Of a DNA stretch of 13,879 nt, positions 1 to 6,164 are shown piece after piece (positions within the stretch are counted from its first letter, which is position 1; each line of letters starts with the position of its first letter). The DNA is from Flavipsychrobacter sp. GTDB lineage: Bacteria > Bacteroidota > Bacteroidia > Chitinophagales > Chitinophagaceae. A model generated the notes under the pieces. The model ran no database searches, was not told the DNA's origin, and was given only the letters and a program-made list of their open reading frames with translations. Location of the stretch: assembly GCA_021156265.1 (NCBI GenBank), contig JAJNBR010000038.1, positions 1 to 13,879 on the forward strand, given 5' to 3'. Made by a program: the position numbers and the translations under genes.

Positions 1-71
1 TTTTTTAACCAGTACTTCGTATTCCTTGACACGGTACGAAGGAACGCCGAAAGGCACAAAACTTAAACGTC
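1..71. other. Leader region ahead of rplQ
   Basis: This short stretch precedes the L17 gene. In Bacteroidota rpoA normally lies directly upstream of rplQ, so the end of rpoA is expected just outside or at the very edge of the window, but no rpoA-like peptide can be read here. The stretch holds two mutually exclusive small inverted repeats: 15-21 with 35-41 (7 bp, 13-base loop) and 22-27 with 39-44 (6 bp, 11-base loop). The last 20 bases before the ATG are A-rich with no clear Shine-Dalgarno sequence. Confidence 0.4.
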
Positions 72-602
72 ATGCGTCACGGAGACAAAATCAAAAACCT
101 CGGCCGTACTCAATCACATCGTAAGGCCCTGATGTCAAACCTCGCTTGCCAGCTTATCGAGCACAAGCGCATTGTTACTACTCTGACTAAAGCTAAATCA
201 CTGCGTGTTTATGCTGAACCTTTGATCACTCGTTCTAAAGACGATAGCATGCACAACCGTCGTGTTGTATTTAGCTATCTGCAAGACAAAGAGGCTATCA
301 AAGAACTGTTCGGTACTATCGGTGATAAAGTAGCTAACCGTCCAGGTGGTTACACTCGTATCATCAAACTGCCTCGCCGTTTTGGTGATGCTGCTGATAT
401 GGCAATGATCGAGCTGGTTGACTTCAACGAGATCTACAACAAAGAAGGCAAAGACGCCGGTGCTAAGAAAACCCGTCGTAGCCGTCGTAGCGGTGCCGCA
501 ACAACTAAAAAAGCTGATGCTCCTGCTGCTGAAACTACAGCAACTGAAGCTCCTGCAACCGATGCACCTGCACAAGAAGGAACTGAAGAAAACAACGCTT
601 AG
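72..602 (+). CDS. rplQ: 50S ribosomal protein L17
   Basis: L17 is a large-subunit ribosomal protein. The N-terminal 120 or so residues carry the family signature: an MRHGDKIKNLGRTQSHRKAL opening, then a segment like NLACQLIEHKRIVTTLTKAK and a conserved block near residues 85-115 (GDKVANRPGGYTRI, then MAMIELVDFN). After about residue 125 there is a basic patch (KKTRRSRRS) and then an Ala/Thr/Glu-rich, probably disordered tail to residue 176. Minimal bacterial L17 is about 120-130 residues; such tails are common in Bacteroidota. The codon use (mostly CGT for Arg, GCT for Ala) differs from the neighbours and fits a highly expressed gene. It probably belongs to the rpoA operon, and it is the last gene of that unit because a strong terminator follows 20 bases later. 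Confidence 0.97.
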   Translation: MRHGDKIKNLGRTQSHRKALMSNLACQLIEHKRIVTTLTKAKSLRVYAEPLITRSKDDSMHNRRVVFSYLQDKEAIKELFGTIGDKVANRPGGYTRIIKLPRRFGDAADMAMIELVDFNEIYNKEGKDAGAKKTRRSRRSGAATTKKADAPAAETTATEAPATDAPAQEGTEENNA

Positions 603-621
603 TCTTAACTTAAGCATATTG

Positions 622-655
622 AAAACGCCCCGCAACAGCGGGGCGTTTTTGTTTT
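622..655 (+). terminator. Intrinsic terminator after rplQ
   Basis: A perfect 12-bp stem (622-633 with 638-649) encloses an AACA loop. The GC-rich core is CGCCCCGC and the downstream arm runs into T-rich sequence (646-655, interrupted by one G). It sits 20 bases after the rplQ stop. The A-run on the left arm means it could also work on the opposite strand, but no leftward gene ends here. Confidence 0.92.
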
Positions 656-689
656 CATACATTCTGTAATTTGCCGTAAATAAGCAGGC

Positions 690-1805
690 ATGTCGGAAGA
701 GAGTAAACTGTTCAAAGACGTATTTTTCAAAGCAGGTTTTATAGATGAATTTGGTGATGCGCTGGCGCACGTGCTGCCGCGTTTTGATAAGGCCGCGTTT
801 GCACGAAACGTATTTGACAAAGAGTGGGGGAGAAAGGAGCTGAAACAACGTATCAGGCATCTTACTACAGTATTATATACGGTACTGCCCAAACATTTCC
901 CGGAGGCTGCAAAGACTATTGTTGCGATGGTGCAATACTTGCAGCAACAAGTAAAGTCTGTAAGCTTTGGTTACATGTGCCTGCCTGAATACATTGAGGT
1001 ATATGGCACAGAACATTTCAAAGAATCGGTTGCCGCAATGGAAGAAGTGACGAAGTTTATGAGTTGTGAATTTGCTGTTCGCCCGTTTATCGTGAAGTAT
1101 GGTGATAAGATGATGAAGCAAATGATGGCCTGGGCAAACCACACACACCCGCGGGTGCGCCGCCTGGCTAGCGAAGGCTGCAGGCCACGATTGCCTTGGG
1201 CAATGGCATTGCCGGCATTTAAGAAAGATCCATCTGCAGTATTGCCAATACTGCAGCAACTCAAATCCGACGAAGATATTTGGGTAAAAAAGAGCGTAGC
1301 CAACAACCTCAATGATATCTCGAAAGACAATCCGGAACTTGTATTGTCGATCCTCAAAAAATGGAAAGGTGGTAATCCGAATACCAACTGGATCATCAAA
1401 CATGCCAGTCGTACCCTGTTGAAGCAGGGACATACGGAAGTGATGGAGCTGTTTGGTTTTAAGAAAGATAAAGCGGTAAAGCTGGATGGATTCAAAATAC
1501 ACACGCCCGAAGTGAAGATGGGTAAGGAGCTGGTGTTCTCATTTGATGTAAGTAATGGGAGCAAGCAGCAGAAAATGATAAGGCTTGAATATGGTATGTA
1601 CTACAACAGGGCCAATGGAACCTTGTCGAAGAAGGTGTTTAAGATCAGTGAGCGCGAATATAAAGCAGGTGAGACGAATTCAGTTACACGCAAGCAAAGT
1701 TTTAAACCAATTACTACGCGTAAATACTATCCGGGATTGCATAGAGTTTCTGTCATCGTGAATGGTGATGAAATGATGGATGCCGAATTTTCACTAACAA
1801 ACTAG
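690..1805 (+). CDS. alkC: AlkC-type DNA alkylation repair glycosylase with Ig-like domain
   Basis: This protein probably removes alkylated purines (N3- or N7-alkyl bases) from DNA in base excision repair. Residues about 1-250 form an all-helical HEAT-like array of the AlkC/AlkD superfamily. The most telling stretch, at about 149-172, reads WANHTHPRVRRLASEG followed by CRPRLPWA, and later repeats contain WVKKSVANNLNDISKDNPE and WIIKHASRTLLKQG. Residues about 255-371 look beta-rich (VKMGKELVFSFDVSNGS, then LHRVSVIVNG) and match the C-terminal Ig-like domain known from AlkC but absent from AlkD, so I favour AlkC. Length (371) agrees with the two-domain form. The gene follows the rplQ terminator, so it needs its own promoter in 655-689, where I see no convincing match. 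The thioesterase gene starts 21 bases after its stop, so the two are probably co-transcribed, without an obvious functional link. The alternative is a generic HEAT-repeat alkylation-repair protein. Confidence 0.85.
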   Translation: MSEESKLFKDVFFKAGFIDEFGDALAHVLPRFDKAAFARNVFDKEWGRKELKQRIRHLTTVLYTVLPKHFPEAAKTIVAMVQYLQQQVKSVSFGYMCLPEYIEVYGTEHFKESVAAMEEVTKFMSCEFAVRPFIVKYGDKMMKQMMAWANHTHPRVRRLASEGCRPRLPWAMALPAFKKDPSAVLPILQQLKSDEDIWVKKSVANNLNDISKDNPELVLSILKKWKGGNPNTNWIIKHASRTLLKQGHTEVMELFGFKKDKAVKLDGFKIHTPEVKMGKELVFSFDVSNGSKQQKMIRLEYGMYYNRANGTLSKKVFKISEREYKAGETNSVTRKQSFKPITTRKYYPGLHRVSVIVNGDEMMDAEFSLTN

Positions 1806-1826
1806 CCTGTTCAACAACTTATTTCT

Positions 1827-2309
1827 ATGTCTGAAACCAAAATACTCGAAAGCAAGGCACTGATACGCTTCCCTGATTGCGACCCGTTCAATCACCTGAA
1901 TAACTCGCGTTATCTCGATTACTTCATCAATGCACGCGAAGACCATATCTGGGAGAACTACCAGTTCAATATCTACCAGTATGCCAAAGAGCATGGTAAA
2001 AGTTGGGTGGTAGGACAGAATCAAATCATATACCTGCGTCCTGCTATGCTGATGGAAACTGTGGTTATTCAATCAACGATACTAGAACTGCGTGAACGCG
2101 ACCTGCTGGTAGAAATGGCCATGTGGAATAAAAACAAAACACAATTGAAATCCTTGCTATGGAGCACTTTTGTACACTTCAACTTTGCCACTCAGAAAAG
2201 TGAAGCGCATGATCAAAAGCTCATTGATTTCTTCAAGCCTTTTGAAAATCCTTTACCGCAAAACGCGTCGTTTGAAGAACGTGTGCAGCAGTTGAAGGTT
2301 AAGGCGTAA
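1827..2309 (+). CDS. Hotdog-fold acyl-CoA thioesterase (4HBT family)
   Basis: This is a 160-residue single-domain protein of the 4-hydroxybenzoyl-CoA thioesterase type, expected to hydrolyse an acyl-CoA or acyl-ACP thioester in the cytoplasm. The family signature is at residues 14-33: RFPDCDPFNHLNNSRYLDYF. By comparison with 4HBT enzymes, Asp19 (second D of DCD) is the likely catalytic carboxylate. The central segment (QNQIIYLRPAMLMETVVIQSTI) fits the long hotdog helix boundary and following beta-strands. The substrate cannot be told from the sequence. It lies 21 bases downstream of alkC on the same strand, so a shared transcript is likely. Its TAA stop directly abuts the stop of the opposite-strand patatin gene. 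Confidence 0.85.
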   Translation: MSETKILESKALIRFPDCDPFNHLNNSRYLDYFINAREDHIWENYQFNIYQYAKEHGKSWVVGQNQIIYLRPAMLMETVVIQSTILELRERDLLVEMAMWNKNKTQLKSLLWSTFVHFNFATQKSEAHDQKLIDFFKPFENPLPQNASFEERVQQLKVKA

Positions 2310-3290
2310 CTATTTGCCGCTGAAGAATTTCTCCGCGGCTATTCTTCCGTTGTTGTACATCAGGTCTTTTTCCTCCTGCGATATTTTCCGGACACGTGGA
2401 TTGATTTTTCCTGAACTAATGTAAATAGTACGAACTTTTTCATTCTCCGAAGCCTTGTTCAGCTGCTCTATGGTCACATTGTACAAGGCAGCAATGTAGC
2501 CGGTAAATTTTGTTATAGTAAAGGGCGCAAGACCTGTGCCGGAATAGTCTATCTGCTCGGGACGCTCCAGTTTGAATCCGATGGTCTGCATGTTGGCGCC
2601 TGTAGTGTCAAAAAGAGTGAGTGGATAGTTGGCTACTACACCGCCGTCCACCAGTATTTGCCGGCTGTGGTTCTTGTCTTGTTTTCTATATGCATTGCCA
2701 TTACTGTCAAGGAACATCGCACCGTAGTACATCGGAATGGATATGCTGGCACGTATGGCTGTTTTAACAGGCATGGACGGGTAAATCGCATAATACAAAA
2801 CTTCCTGTCTTTGTAACGAGAGGTTAGTTGTTATTGCATATAGGTCTTTGTATTTGCGATTGGTGGCAGCAAGCGCATGCAGTTGCGATAAAGTTAGATT
2901 GCTGTTGCCTGTTTTAGCCGCTATTAATTTACCTAGCCATGCTTCTAACGTCACGCCGCGAAACCATCCATAATTTTTTCCCATTCTCAATATACCACCA
3001 ATGAACATTCCCCGCCCGTCGTTAAATTCCTGCATCTGCAGGCCGTTCAATATATCTCTAAGTTCATCCGCGTTATAACCAACAGCTATTAATCCTCCTA
3101 CCAGCGCACCGGCCGACGTGCCGGCCACAGCTTCCAGTCCATCAACGATCCCTTTTTCTTCCAGCACCTTCAACGCTCCTGCATAGGTAGCGCCCCTGAT
3201 GCCGCCACCCTCCATTACCAGGTATTTATACGGCTGTGCAGAGCTTTGAAGAAAGCAAAAAAGACAAGTGATTGCTATCCAGTTTTTCAT
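2310..3290 (-). CDS. Exported patatin-like phospholipase
   Basis: This is a probable lipid acyl hydrolase with a Ser-Asp dyad. Counting from the chosen start, the oxyanion motif GGGIRG is at 28-33, the nucleophile elbow GTSAG at 57-61 (Ser59), and the DGG motif with the dyad Asp215 in LVDGGVVANYP. AIRASISIPMYY is also typical of the family. The N-terminus (MKNWIAITCLFCFLQSSAQ) looks like a signal peptide with a cut after SSA, so the enzyme should act outside the cytoplasm. The frame extends upstream to an ATG at 3306-3308, giving six extra residues (MTVMTN). I chose the Met at 3288-3290 because it begins directly with the Lys and hydrophobic core of the signal peptide, and because a possible -7 box at 3313-3320 would leave almost no leader for the earlier ATG. 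The protein is 326 residues. There is no room for a terminator before the convergent thioesterase gene. Confidence 0.88.
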   Translation of the reverse strand: MKNWIAITCLFCFLQSSAQPYKYLVMEGGGIRGATYAGALKVLEEKGIVDGLEAVAGTSAGALVGGLIAVGYNADELRDILNGLQMQEFNDGRGMFIGGILRMGKNYGWFRGVTLEAWLGKLIAAKTGNSNLTLSQLHALAATNRKYKDLYAITTNLSLQRQEVLYYAIYPSMPVKTAIRASISIPMYYGAMFLDSNGNAYRKQDKNHSRQILVDGGVVANYPLTLFDTTGANMQTIGFKLERPEQIDYSGTGLAPFTITKFTGYIAALYNVTIEQLNKASENEKVRTIYISSGKINPRVRKISQEEKDLMYNNGRIAAEKFFSGK

Positions 3291-3312
3291 GTTGGTCATT
3301 ACCGTCATACAA

Positions 3313-3320
3313 TAAATATA
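3313..3320 (-). promoter_or_regulatory. Possible -7 promoter box for the patatin gene
   Basis: On the minus strand this reads TATATTTA, seven of eight letters of TAnnTTTG counting the free positions. It would place transcription start near 3310, about 20 bases before the preferred ATG. No good -33 TTTG is found at the usual distance, so this is a weak call. Confidence 0.2.
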
Positions 3321-3330
3321 CCGCTAACCA

Positions 3331-3366
3331 GTAAAACGACAGAAGCCGCATTACTGCGGCTTCTGT
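3331..3366 (-). terminator. Terminator overlapping the stop of the ribbon-helix-helix gene
   Basis: A perfect 12-bp inverted repeat (3339-3350 with 3355-3366) encloses a four-base loop. Read leftward, the stem is followed by GTCGTTTTAC, a short T-run suited to termination. The TAA stop codon of the small upstream gene (3351-3353) lies in the loop, so the last codons form the left arm of the transcript hairpin. It separates that gene from the patatin gene on the same strand. Confidence 0.75.
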
Positions 3367-3539
3367 TTATCATTATTTTTCTTCTCGTCTTTTTTCTTTC
3401 TACCCGATTCTTTCAGCATCTTATCAATGAGCCATTCTATCTGCCCATTCACACTGCGGAACTCGTCCGCAGCCCATTTCTCAAGAGCTTTGTACGTTTC
3501 TTCATCCATACGTAACACAAAACTTTTCTTCGAGCTCAC
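3351..3539 (-). CDS. Arc-type ribbon-helix-helix DNA-binding protein
   Basis: This 62-residue protein is a probable DNA-binding dimer of the Arc/MetJ class. Residues 5-11 (KSFVLRM) fit the beta-strand that reads the major groove, 12-28 the first helix (DEETYKALEKWAADEF), and 29-45 the second helix, with the Arc-like RSVNGQIEWLIDKML. Residues 46-62 are a charged Lys-rich tail. The start is GTG at 3537-3539; a TAA lies two codons upstream in frame, so no earlier start is possible, and the start gives the usual lead-in to the strand. It follows the SPFH gene after 55 bases on the same strand without an evident promoter of its own, so co-transcription is likely. Three TAATC elements in that gap are candidate operator sites. 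By analogy with Arc-class proteins it may regulate its own operon. This is inference; no target is proven. Confidence 0.85.
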   Translation of the reverse strand: MSSKKSFVLRMDEETYKALEKWAADEFRSVNGQIEWLIDKMLKESGRKKKDEKKNNDKQKPQ

Positions 3540-3557
3540 CGTTTATCTATTACAGTC

Positions 3558-3592
3558 TAATCAGTTAATCTTGGTTAATCTGAGGTTCAGAT
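3558..3592 (-). repeat. Spaced tandem repeats and small hairpin between SPFH and ribbon-helix-helix genes
   Basis: Three copies of TAATC (3558-3562, 3566-3570, 3576-3580) lie 8 and 10 bases apart. The last two are part of an 8-base direct repeat GTTAATCT (3564-3571 and 3574-3581). A 6-bp inverted repeat (3578-3583 with 3587-3592, loop GGT) lies just after the SPFH stop. Spacing near one helical turn just ahead of a DNA-binding protein gene is what an operator could look like, but a low-complexity A/T spacer is the alternative. Confidence 0.4.
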
Positions 3593-3594
3593 AA

Positions 3595-4458
3595 TTATTG
3601 GTACAGCGATCCTGCATTCAATACAGGCTGCATACCTTTCTCTCCGCAAAGTACAACCATCAGGTTGCTTACCATAGCCGCTTTCTTTTCTTCATCAAGG
3701 TCTACAATTTCCTTTTTTCTTAACTCCGCGAGCGCCATTTCCACCATGCCTACTGCGCCTTCGACTATCTTAAATCGTGCCGCTACAATCGCTGTTGCCT
3801 GCTGTCTTTGCAGCATAGCGCCCGCTATCTCCTGTGCATAGGCCAGGTGACTGATGCGCGACTCTAATATCCTGATACCGGCTGTCGACAGGCGAGCGGT
3901 AAGTTCCTGGTCCAGTATCTCCGATACTTTATCGCCGCCATCGCGCAGTGTTATTGTTGCACTCTCATCTTCAATATTGTCGTAGGCAAAGCTGGTAGCC
4001 AGTTTACGTACAGCAGCCTCACTTTGTGTTTTAACATAGATCATGTAGTCTGATACATCGTAGGCGGCACGGTAGGTATCCTGTATCTGCCACACCAGTA
4101 CCGCGCCTATTTCTATCGGGTTACCCATCTTGTCATTCACCTTCAGTGTAGGCGTTGCCAGGTTGTGAGCACGTAGCGAAAACTTGTCGGTAGTATAGAA
4201 AGGGTTGACGAAGAACATTCCGTTTTCCTTTACACTACCCACATATTTACCAAACAGGTTCAGCACGCGCGAGTGATTGGGCTGGATGATCATAATGCCC
4301 TTCCAGATGAATATCGTTGCCAGTAGCGATGGTATAGCCAGCCAGAGCATGTAGACGTTTCCTTCCACCTGCGAAAATCCATAACCGGCCAAAGCAAGGG
4401 TGCCGATTGAGATAAATAACGCCAGGTAGCCATTCATGGGTTTAACAACCTTTTCCAT
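3595..4458 (-). CDS. SPFH/band-7 (slipin-like) membrane protein
   Basis: This is a 287-residue SPFH-domain protein, a class that forms membrane-associated oligomers and organises membrane patches or proteases. There are two hydrophobic segments near the N-terminus, about residues 10-30 and 34-58, so it is probably an integral inner-membrane protein. The SPFH domain follows at about 55-230: IIQPNHSRVLNLFGKYVGSV at its start, then beta-strands (GNPIEIGAVLVWQI), the helical YVKTQSEAAVRKLA, and the Ala/Glu/Arg-rich helix of SPFH proteins (LAYAQEIAGAMLQRQQATAI, then ARFKIVEGAV). The end (KKAAMVSNLMVVLCGEKG, then QPVLNAGSLYQ) is a C-terminal segment I associate with this subgroup. It starts a leftward unit with the Arc-type gene 55 bases downstream, a pairing I recall from other bacteria. 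The promoter and an inverted repeat lie directly ahead. The exact physiological role is unknown. Confidence 0.88.
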   Translation of the reverse strand: MEKVVKPMNGYLALFISIGTLALAGYGFSQVEGNVYMLWLAIPSLLATIFIWKGIMIIQPNHSRVLNLFGKYVGSVKENGMFFVNPFYTTDKFSLRAHNLATPTLKVNDKMGNPIEIGAVLVWQIQDTYRAAYDVSDYMIYVKTQSEAAVRKLATSFAYDNIEDESATITLRDGGDKVSEILDQELTARLSTAGIRILESRISHLAYAQEIAGAMLQRQQATAIVAARFKIVEGAVGMVEMALAELRKKEIVDLDEEKKAAMVSNLMVVLCGEKGMQPVLNAGSLYQ

Positions 4459-4460
4459 AG

Positions 4461-4483
4461 TATGATATTATTTTGATATCATA
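4461..4483 (-). promoter_or_regulatory. Inverted repeat (candidate operator) at the SPFH gene start
   Basis: TATGATAT at 4461-4468 and its exact reverse complement ATATCATA at 4476-4483 are separated by seven bases. The element ends two bases before the SPFH start codon and overlaps both the predicted transcription start (near 4478) and the edge of the -7 box. A bound regulator here would block transcription. Alternatively the mRNA leader could form a weak A/U hairpin over the start. Confidence 0.5.
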
Positions 4484-4514
4484 AAGGTATTGAAATAATT
4501 TACGTATTTCCAAA
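4482..4514 (-). promoter_or_regulatory. Bacteroidota-type promoter of the SPFH gene
   Basis: Read leftward: TTTG (complement of 4511-4514), 21 bases, then TACCTTTA (complement of 4482-4489). This matches the Bacteroidota sigma-ABfr pattern TTTG / TAnnTTTG at a suitable spacing, with one mismatch in the -7 box. It predicts a leader of about 20 bases. Confidence 0.5.
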
Positions 4515-4570
4515 AAAATCTGTTGATTATTTCTATCTGCCTGATTATCACAGAAAGAAATCCCGGCCAT

Positions 4571-4602
4571 TTTAAAAATCAACGGAATCATAGTTATTTT
4601 TG
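4571..4602 (+). promoter_or_regulatory. Candidate promoter of holB
   Basis: TATTTTTG at 4595-4602 is a perfect TAnnTTTG box. TTTA at 4571-4574 lies 20 bases upstream, one mismatch from TTTG. The box ends four bases before the chosen holB ATG, so transcription would start at or next to the A of the ATG and give a leaderless or nearly leaderless mRNA. The -7 match is good; the -33 match is modest. Confidence 0.4.
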
Positions 4603-4606
4603 GCCA

Positions 4607-5743
4607 ATGCAGTTGAGCAATGTAGTAGGGCAGCAGCCGGCAAAGACGGGATTATTGAAAATGTGGCAGGGTAGTCATTTCCCGCACGCATTGTTGTTGG
4701 TAGGACAGGAAGGAACAGGTGGATTGCCATTGGGCCTGGCACTGGCACAATATATATTTTGTGAGAATAAACAGGATAGCGACTCCTGTGGGCAATGTGC
4801 CAACTGCAGTAAGGTTTCCAAACTGGAGCACGCTGATCTGCATATAAGCTTTCCATCTATCCCTCCCAAGCCCGGTACTAAGGCTATGAGTCGCCATTAC
4901 ATACAGGACTTCCGCGAGTTCATAGCGCAAACACCGTATGCTACCACTTACGACTGGCTGCAATTCATCAACGCCGAGAACAAGCAGGGTAATATCACTG
5001 CCGAAGAATGCCGCGAGATGATCGAGCAGCTTAACCTGAAGTCTTACGAAGGCGGTAAGAAACTGCATATCATATGGCGCCCTGAGTACCTGGGTAAGGA
5101 AGGTAACATTCTGCTGAAGCTCATAGAAGAACCGCCTGCCGATACTATCATGATCTTCATAGCCGAAAACACAGAAGATATTCTGCCCACAATCTTATCT
5201 CGTACACAAATGGTGCGACTCGCGCCAATACCTGCATCGGCAATTGCTGATGCACTGGTGCAGCGTGGATTGGCAGATACTAAAAAAGCTGCGCAGGTGG
5301 GGCACATGGCTAATGGTAGTTTTACCGAGGCTTTGCGACTGGTACGGCATGCAGAGAATGACCTGTTTCCCGATGTGCGCACCTGGTTCAATGCCATCTT
5401 TCGCAACAACGGTTTGGAAATAGCAAAGTTCTCGGAAGATTGGAGCAAATCGGGCCGTGAGCAGCAAAAGAATTTCCTGCATTACATCATACAGCTGCTG
5501 GAACAAACCATCCGTGTGCGTTACCTGCCGCAAAACCCGCCGGCATTGCCCGAGGAAGAAGCGCAATTCGTACAAAAACTGGCGGCGATGCCCATACAGC
5601 TGGAAACGTTCAACAAAATGGTAAAAGAGATAACTGATACCATTTACTTCATTGAGCGAAATGCCCACAGCAAAACGCAATTGCACGCACTGTCTGTACG
5701 CATGGTATACGCGATCCAAAACAGGCAGCTCCCGGTACTATAG
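4607..5743 (+). CDS. holB: DNA polymerase III subunit delta' (clamp loader)
   Basis: Delta' is the fixed wrench subunit of the DnaX clamp loader, which places the sliding clamp on primed DNA. From ATG 4607 the protein has 378 residues. It starts with the AAA+ fold opening (VVGQQPAKTGLLKMW, then FPHALLLVGQEGTGG). The P-loop is degenerate, with Gly where Lys is needed, as expected of a subunit that does not bind ATP. Cys52, 61, 64 and 67 (CGQCANC cluster) form the zinc site. The Walker B/sensor region reads GNILLKLIEEPPADTIMIFI, followed by the SRTQ motif that supplies the arginine finger. The C-terminal third is the helical collar domain. The frame opens at 4523, but the extra 28 residues do not resemble the family and would need transcription from further upstream, so 4607 is preferred. 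It converges with the response regulator, four bases between stops. Confidence 0.93.
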   Translation: MQLSNVVGQQPAKTGLLKMWQGSHFPHALLLVGQEGTGGLPLGLALAQYIFCENKQDSDSCGQCANCSKVSKLEHADLHISFPSIPPKPGTKAMSRHYIQDFREFIAQTPYATTYDWLQFINAENKQGNITAEECREMIEQLNLKSYEGGKKLHIIWRPEYLGKEGNILLKLIEEPPADTIMIFIAENTEDILPTILSRTQMVRLAPIPASAIADALVQRGLADTKKAAQVGHMANGSFTEALRLVRHAENDLFPDVRTWFNAIFRNNGLEIAKFSEDWSKSGREQQKNFLHYIIQLLEQTIRVRYLPQNPPALPEEEAQFVQKLAAMPIQLETFNKMVKEITDTIYFIERNAHSKTQLHALSVRMVYAIQNRQLPVL

Positions 5744-5747
5744 TGAC

Positions 5748-6164
5748 CTATGCGGTGACTCTAGCAGAGCTGAACTCATAGAACCTGCGGGCGATTTCGA
5801 TGCATTGCTCGAATTTAATAGGCTTGATAACATAAGCCTCCGCGCCCAGCTGAAGGCAATGTGCCTTTTCAATGTCATTCATCGAGGTGGAGAATATCTT
5901 TACAGGGATATGCCTGTAAACCGTATGATTTTTTAGCATCCGCAATGTTTCGGTACCACTCAGCCTTGGCATGTTCAAATCCAGCACAATTAGAGAGGGC
6001 AATTCCGATTCGCTGTTTAGTTTGTCAAGGTATTGAATCACCAATTCACCGTCCTCAACAAAGGCTATTTCTTTTTCCAGACCTATCTCGCGAAAGGCGT
6101 CTTCGATGATGAGACGGTCCTCCATATCATCATCGGCTAACAGGATACGGGCATACTGGGGCAT
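5748..6164 (-). CDS. Stand-alone CheY-like response regulator
   Basis: This 138-residue protein is a single receiver domain with no output domain. The acidic pocket is DDD at 11-13, the phospho-acceptor Asp62 in IVLDLNMPRLSG, the switch Ser92/Thr93 in KIFSTS, and the conserved Lys114-Pro115. The wide spacing between strand 2 and the phospho-Asp (EDGELVIQYLDKLNSESELP) resembles the Rcp1-like receivers often found with hybrid or phytochrome-type histidine kinases. It should be phosphorylated by a histidine kinase and act by protein contact, but no kinase gene lies in the window, so its partner is unknown. It is inverted between holB and ricT, an arrangement that breaks up a commonly adjacent pair. 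Confidence 0.93.
   Translation of the reverse strand: MPQYARILLADDDMEDRLIIEDAFREIGLEKEIAFVEDGELVIQYLDKLNSESELPSLIVLDLNMPRLSGTETLRMLKNHTVYRHIPVKIFSTSMNDIEKAHCLQLGAEAYVIKPIKFEQCIEIARRFYEFSSARVTA

Noticed and set aside
198..860. Minus-strand frame of 220 codons opposite rplQ and alkC
   Set aside because: Spans two real genes and a strong terminator, Cys/Phe/Ser-rich without any recognisable motif; a shadow frame.
2310..3290. Patatin-like protein as a CBASS-type phage defence effector
   Set aside because: It has a signal peptide and no cyclase, Cap2/Cap3 or other defence gene nearby, so an exported lipase is the simpler reading.
3351..3539. Toxin-antitoxin system with the ribbon-helix-helix protein as antitoxin
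   Set aside because: No small toxin-like ORF is adjacent; the neighbours are a 287-residue SPFH protein and a secreted lipase separated by a terminator.
4523..4606. 28-residue N-terminal extension of holB
   Set aside because: Does not resemble delta' proteins, and a perfect -7 box lies inside it, immediately ahead of the preferred ATG.
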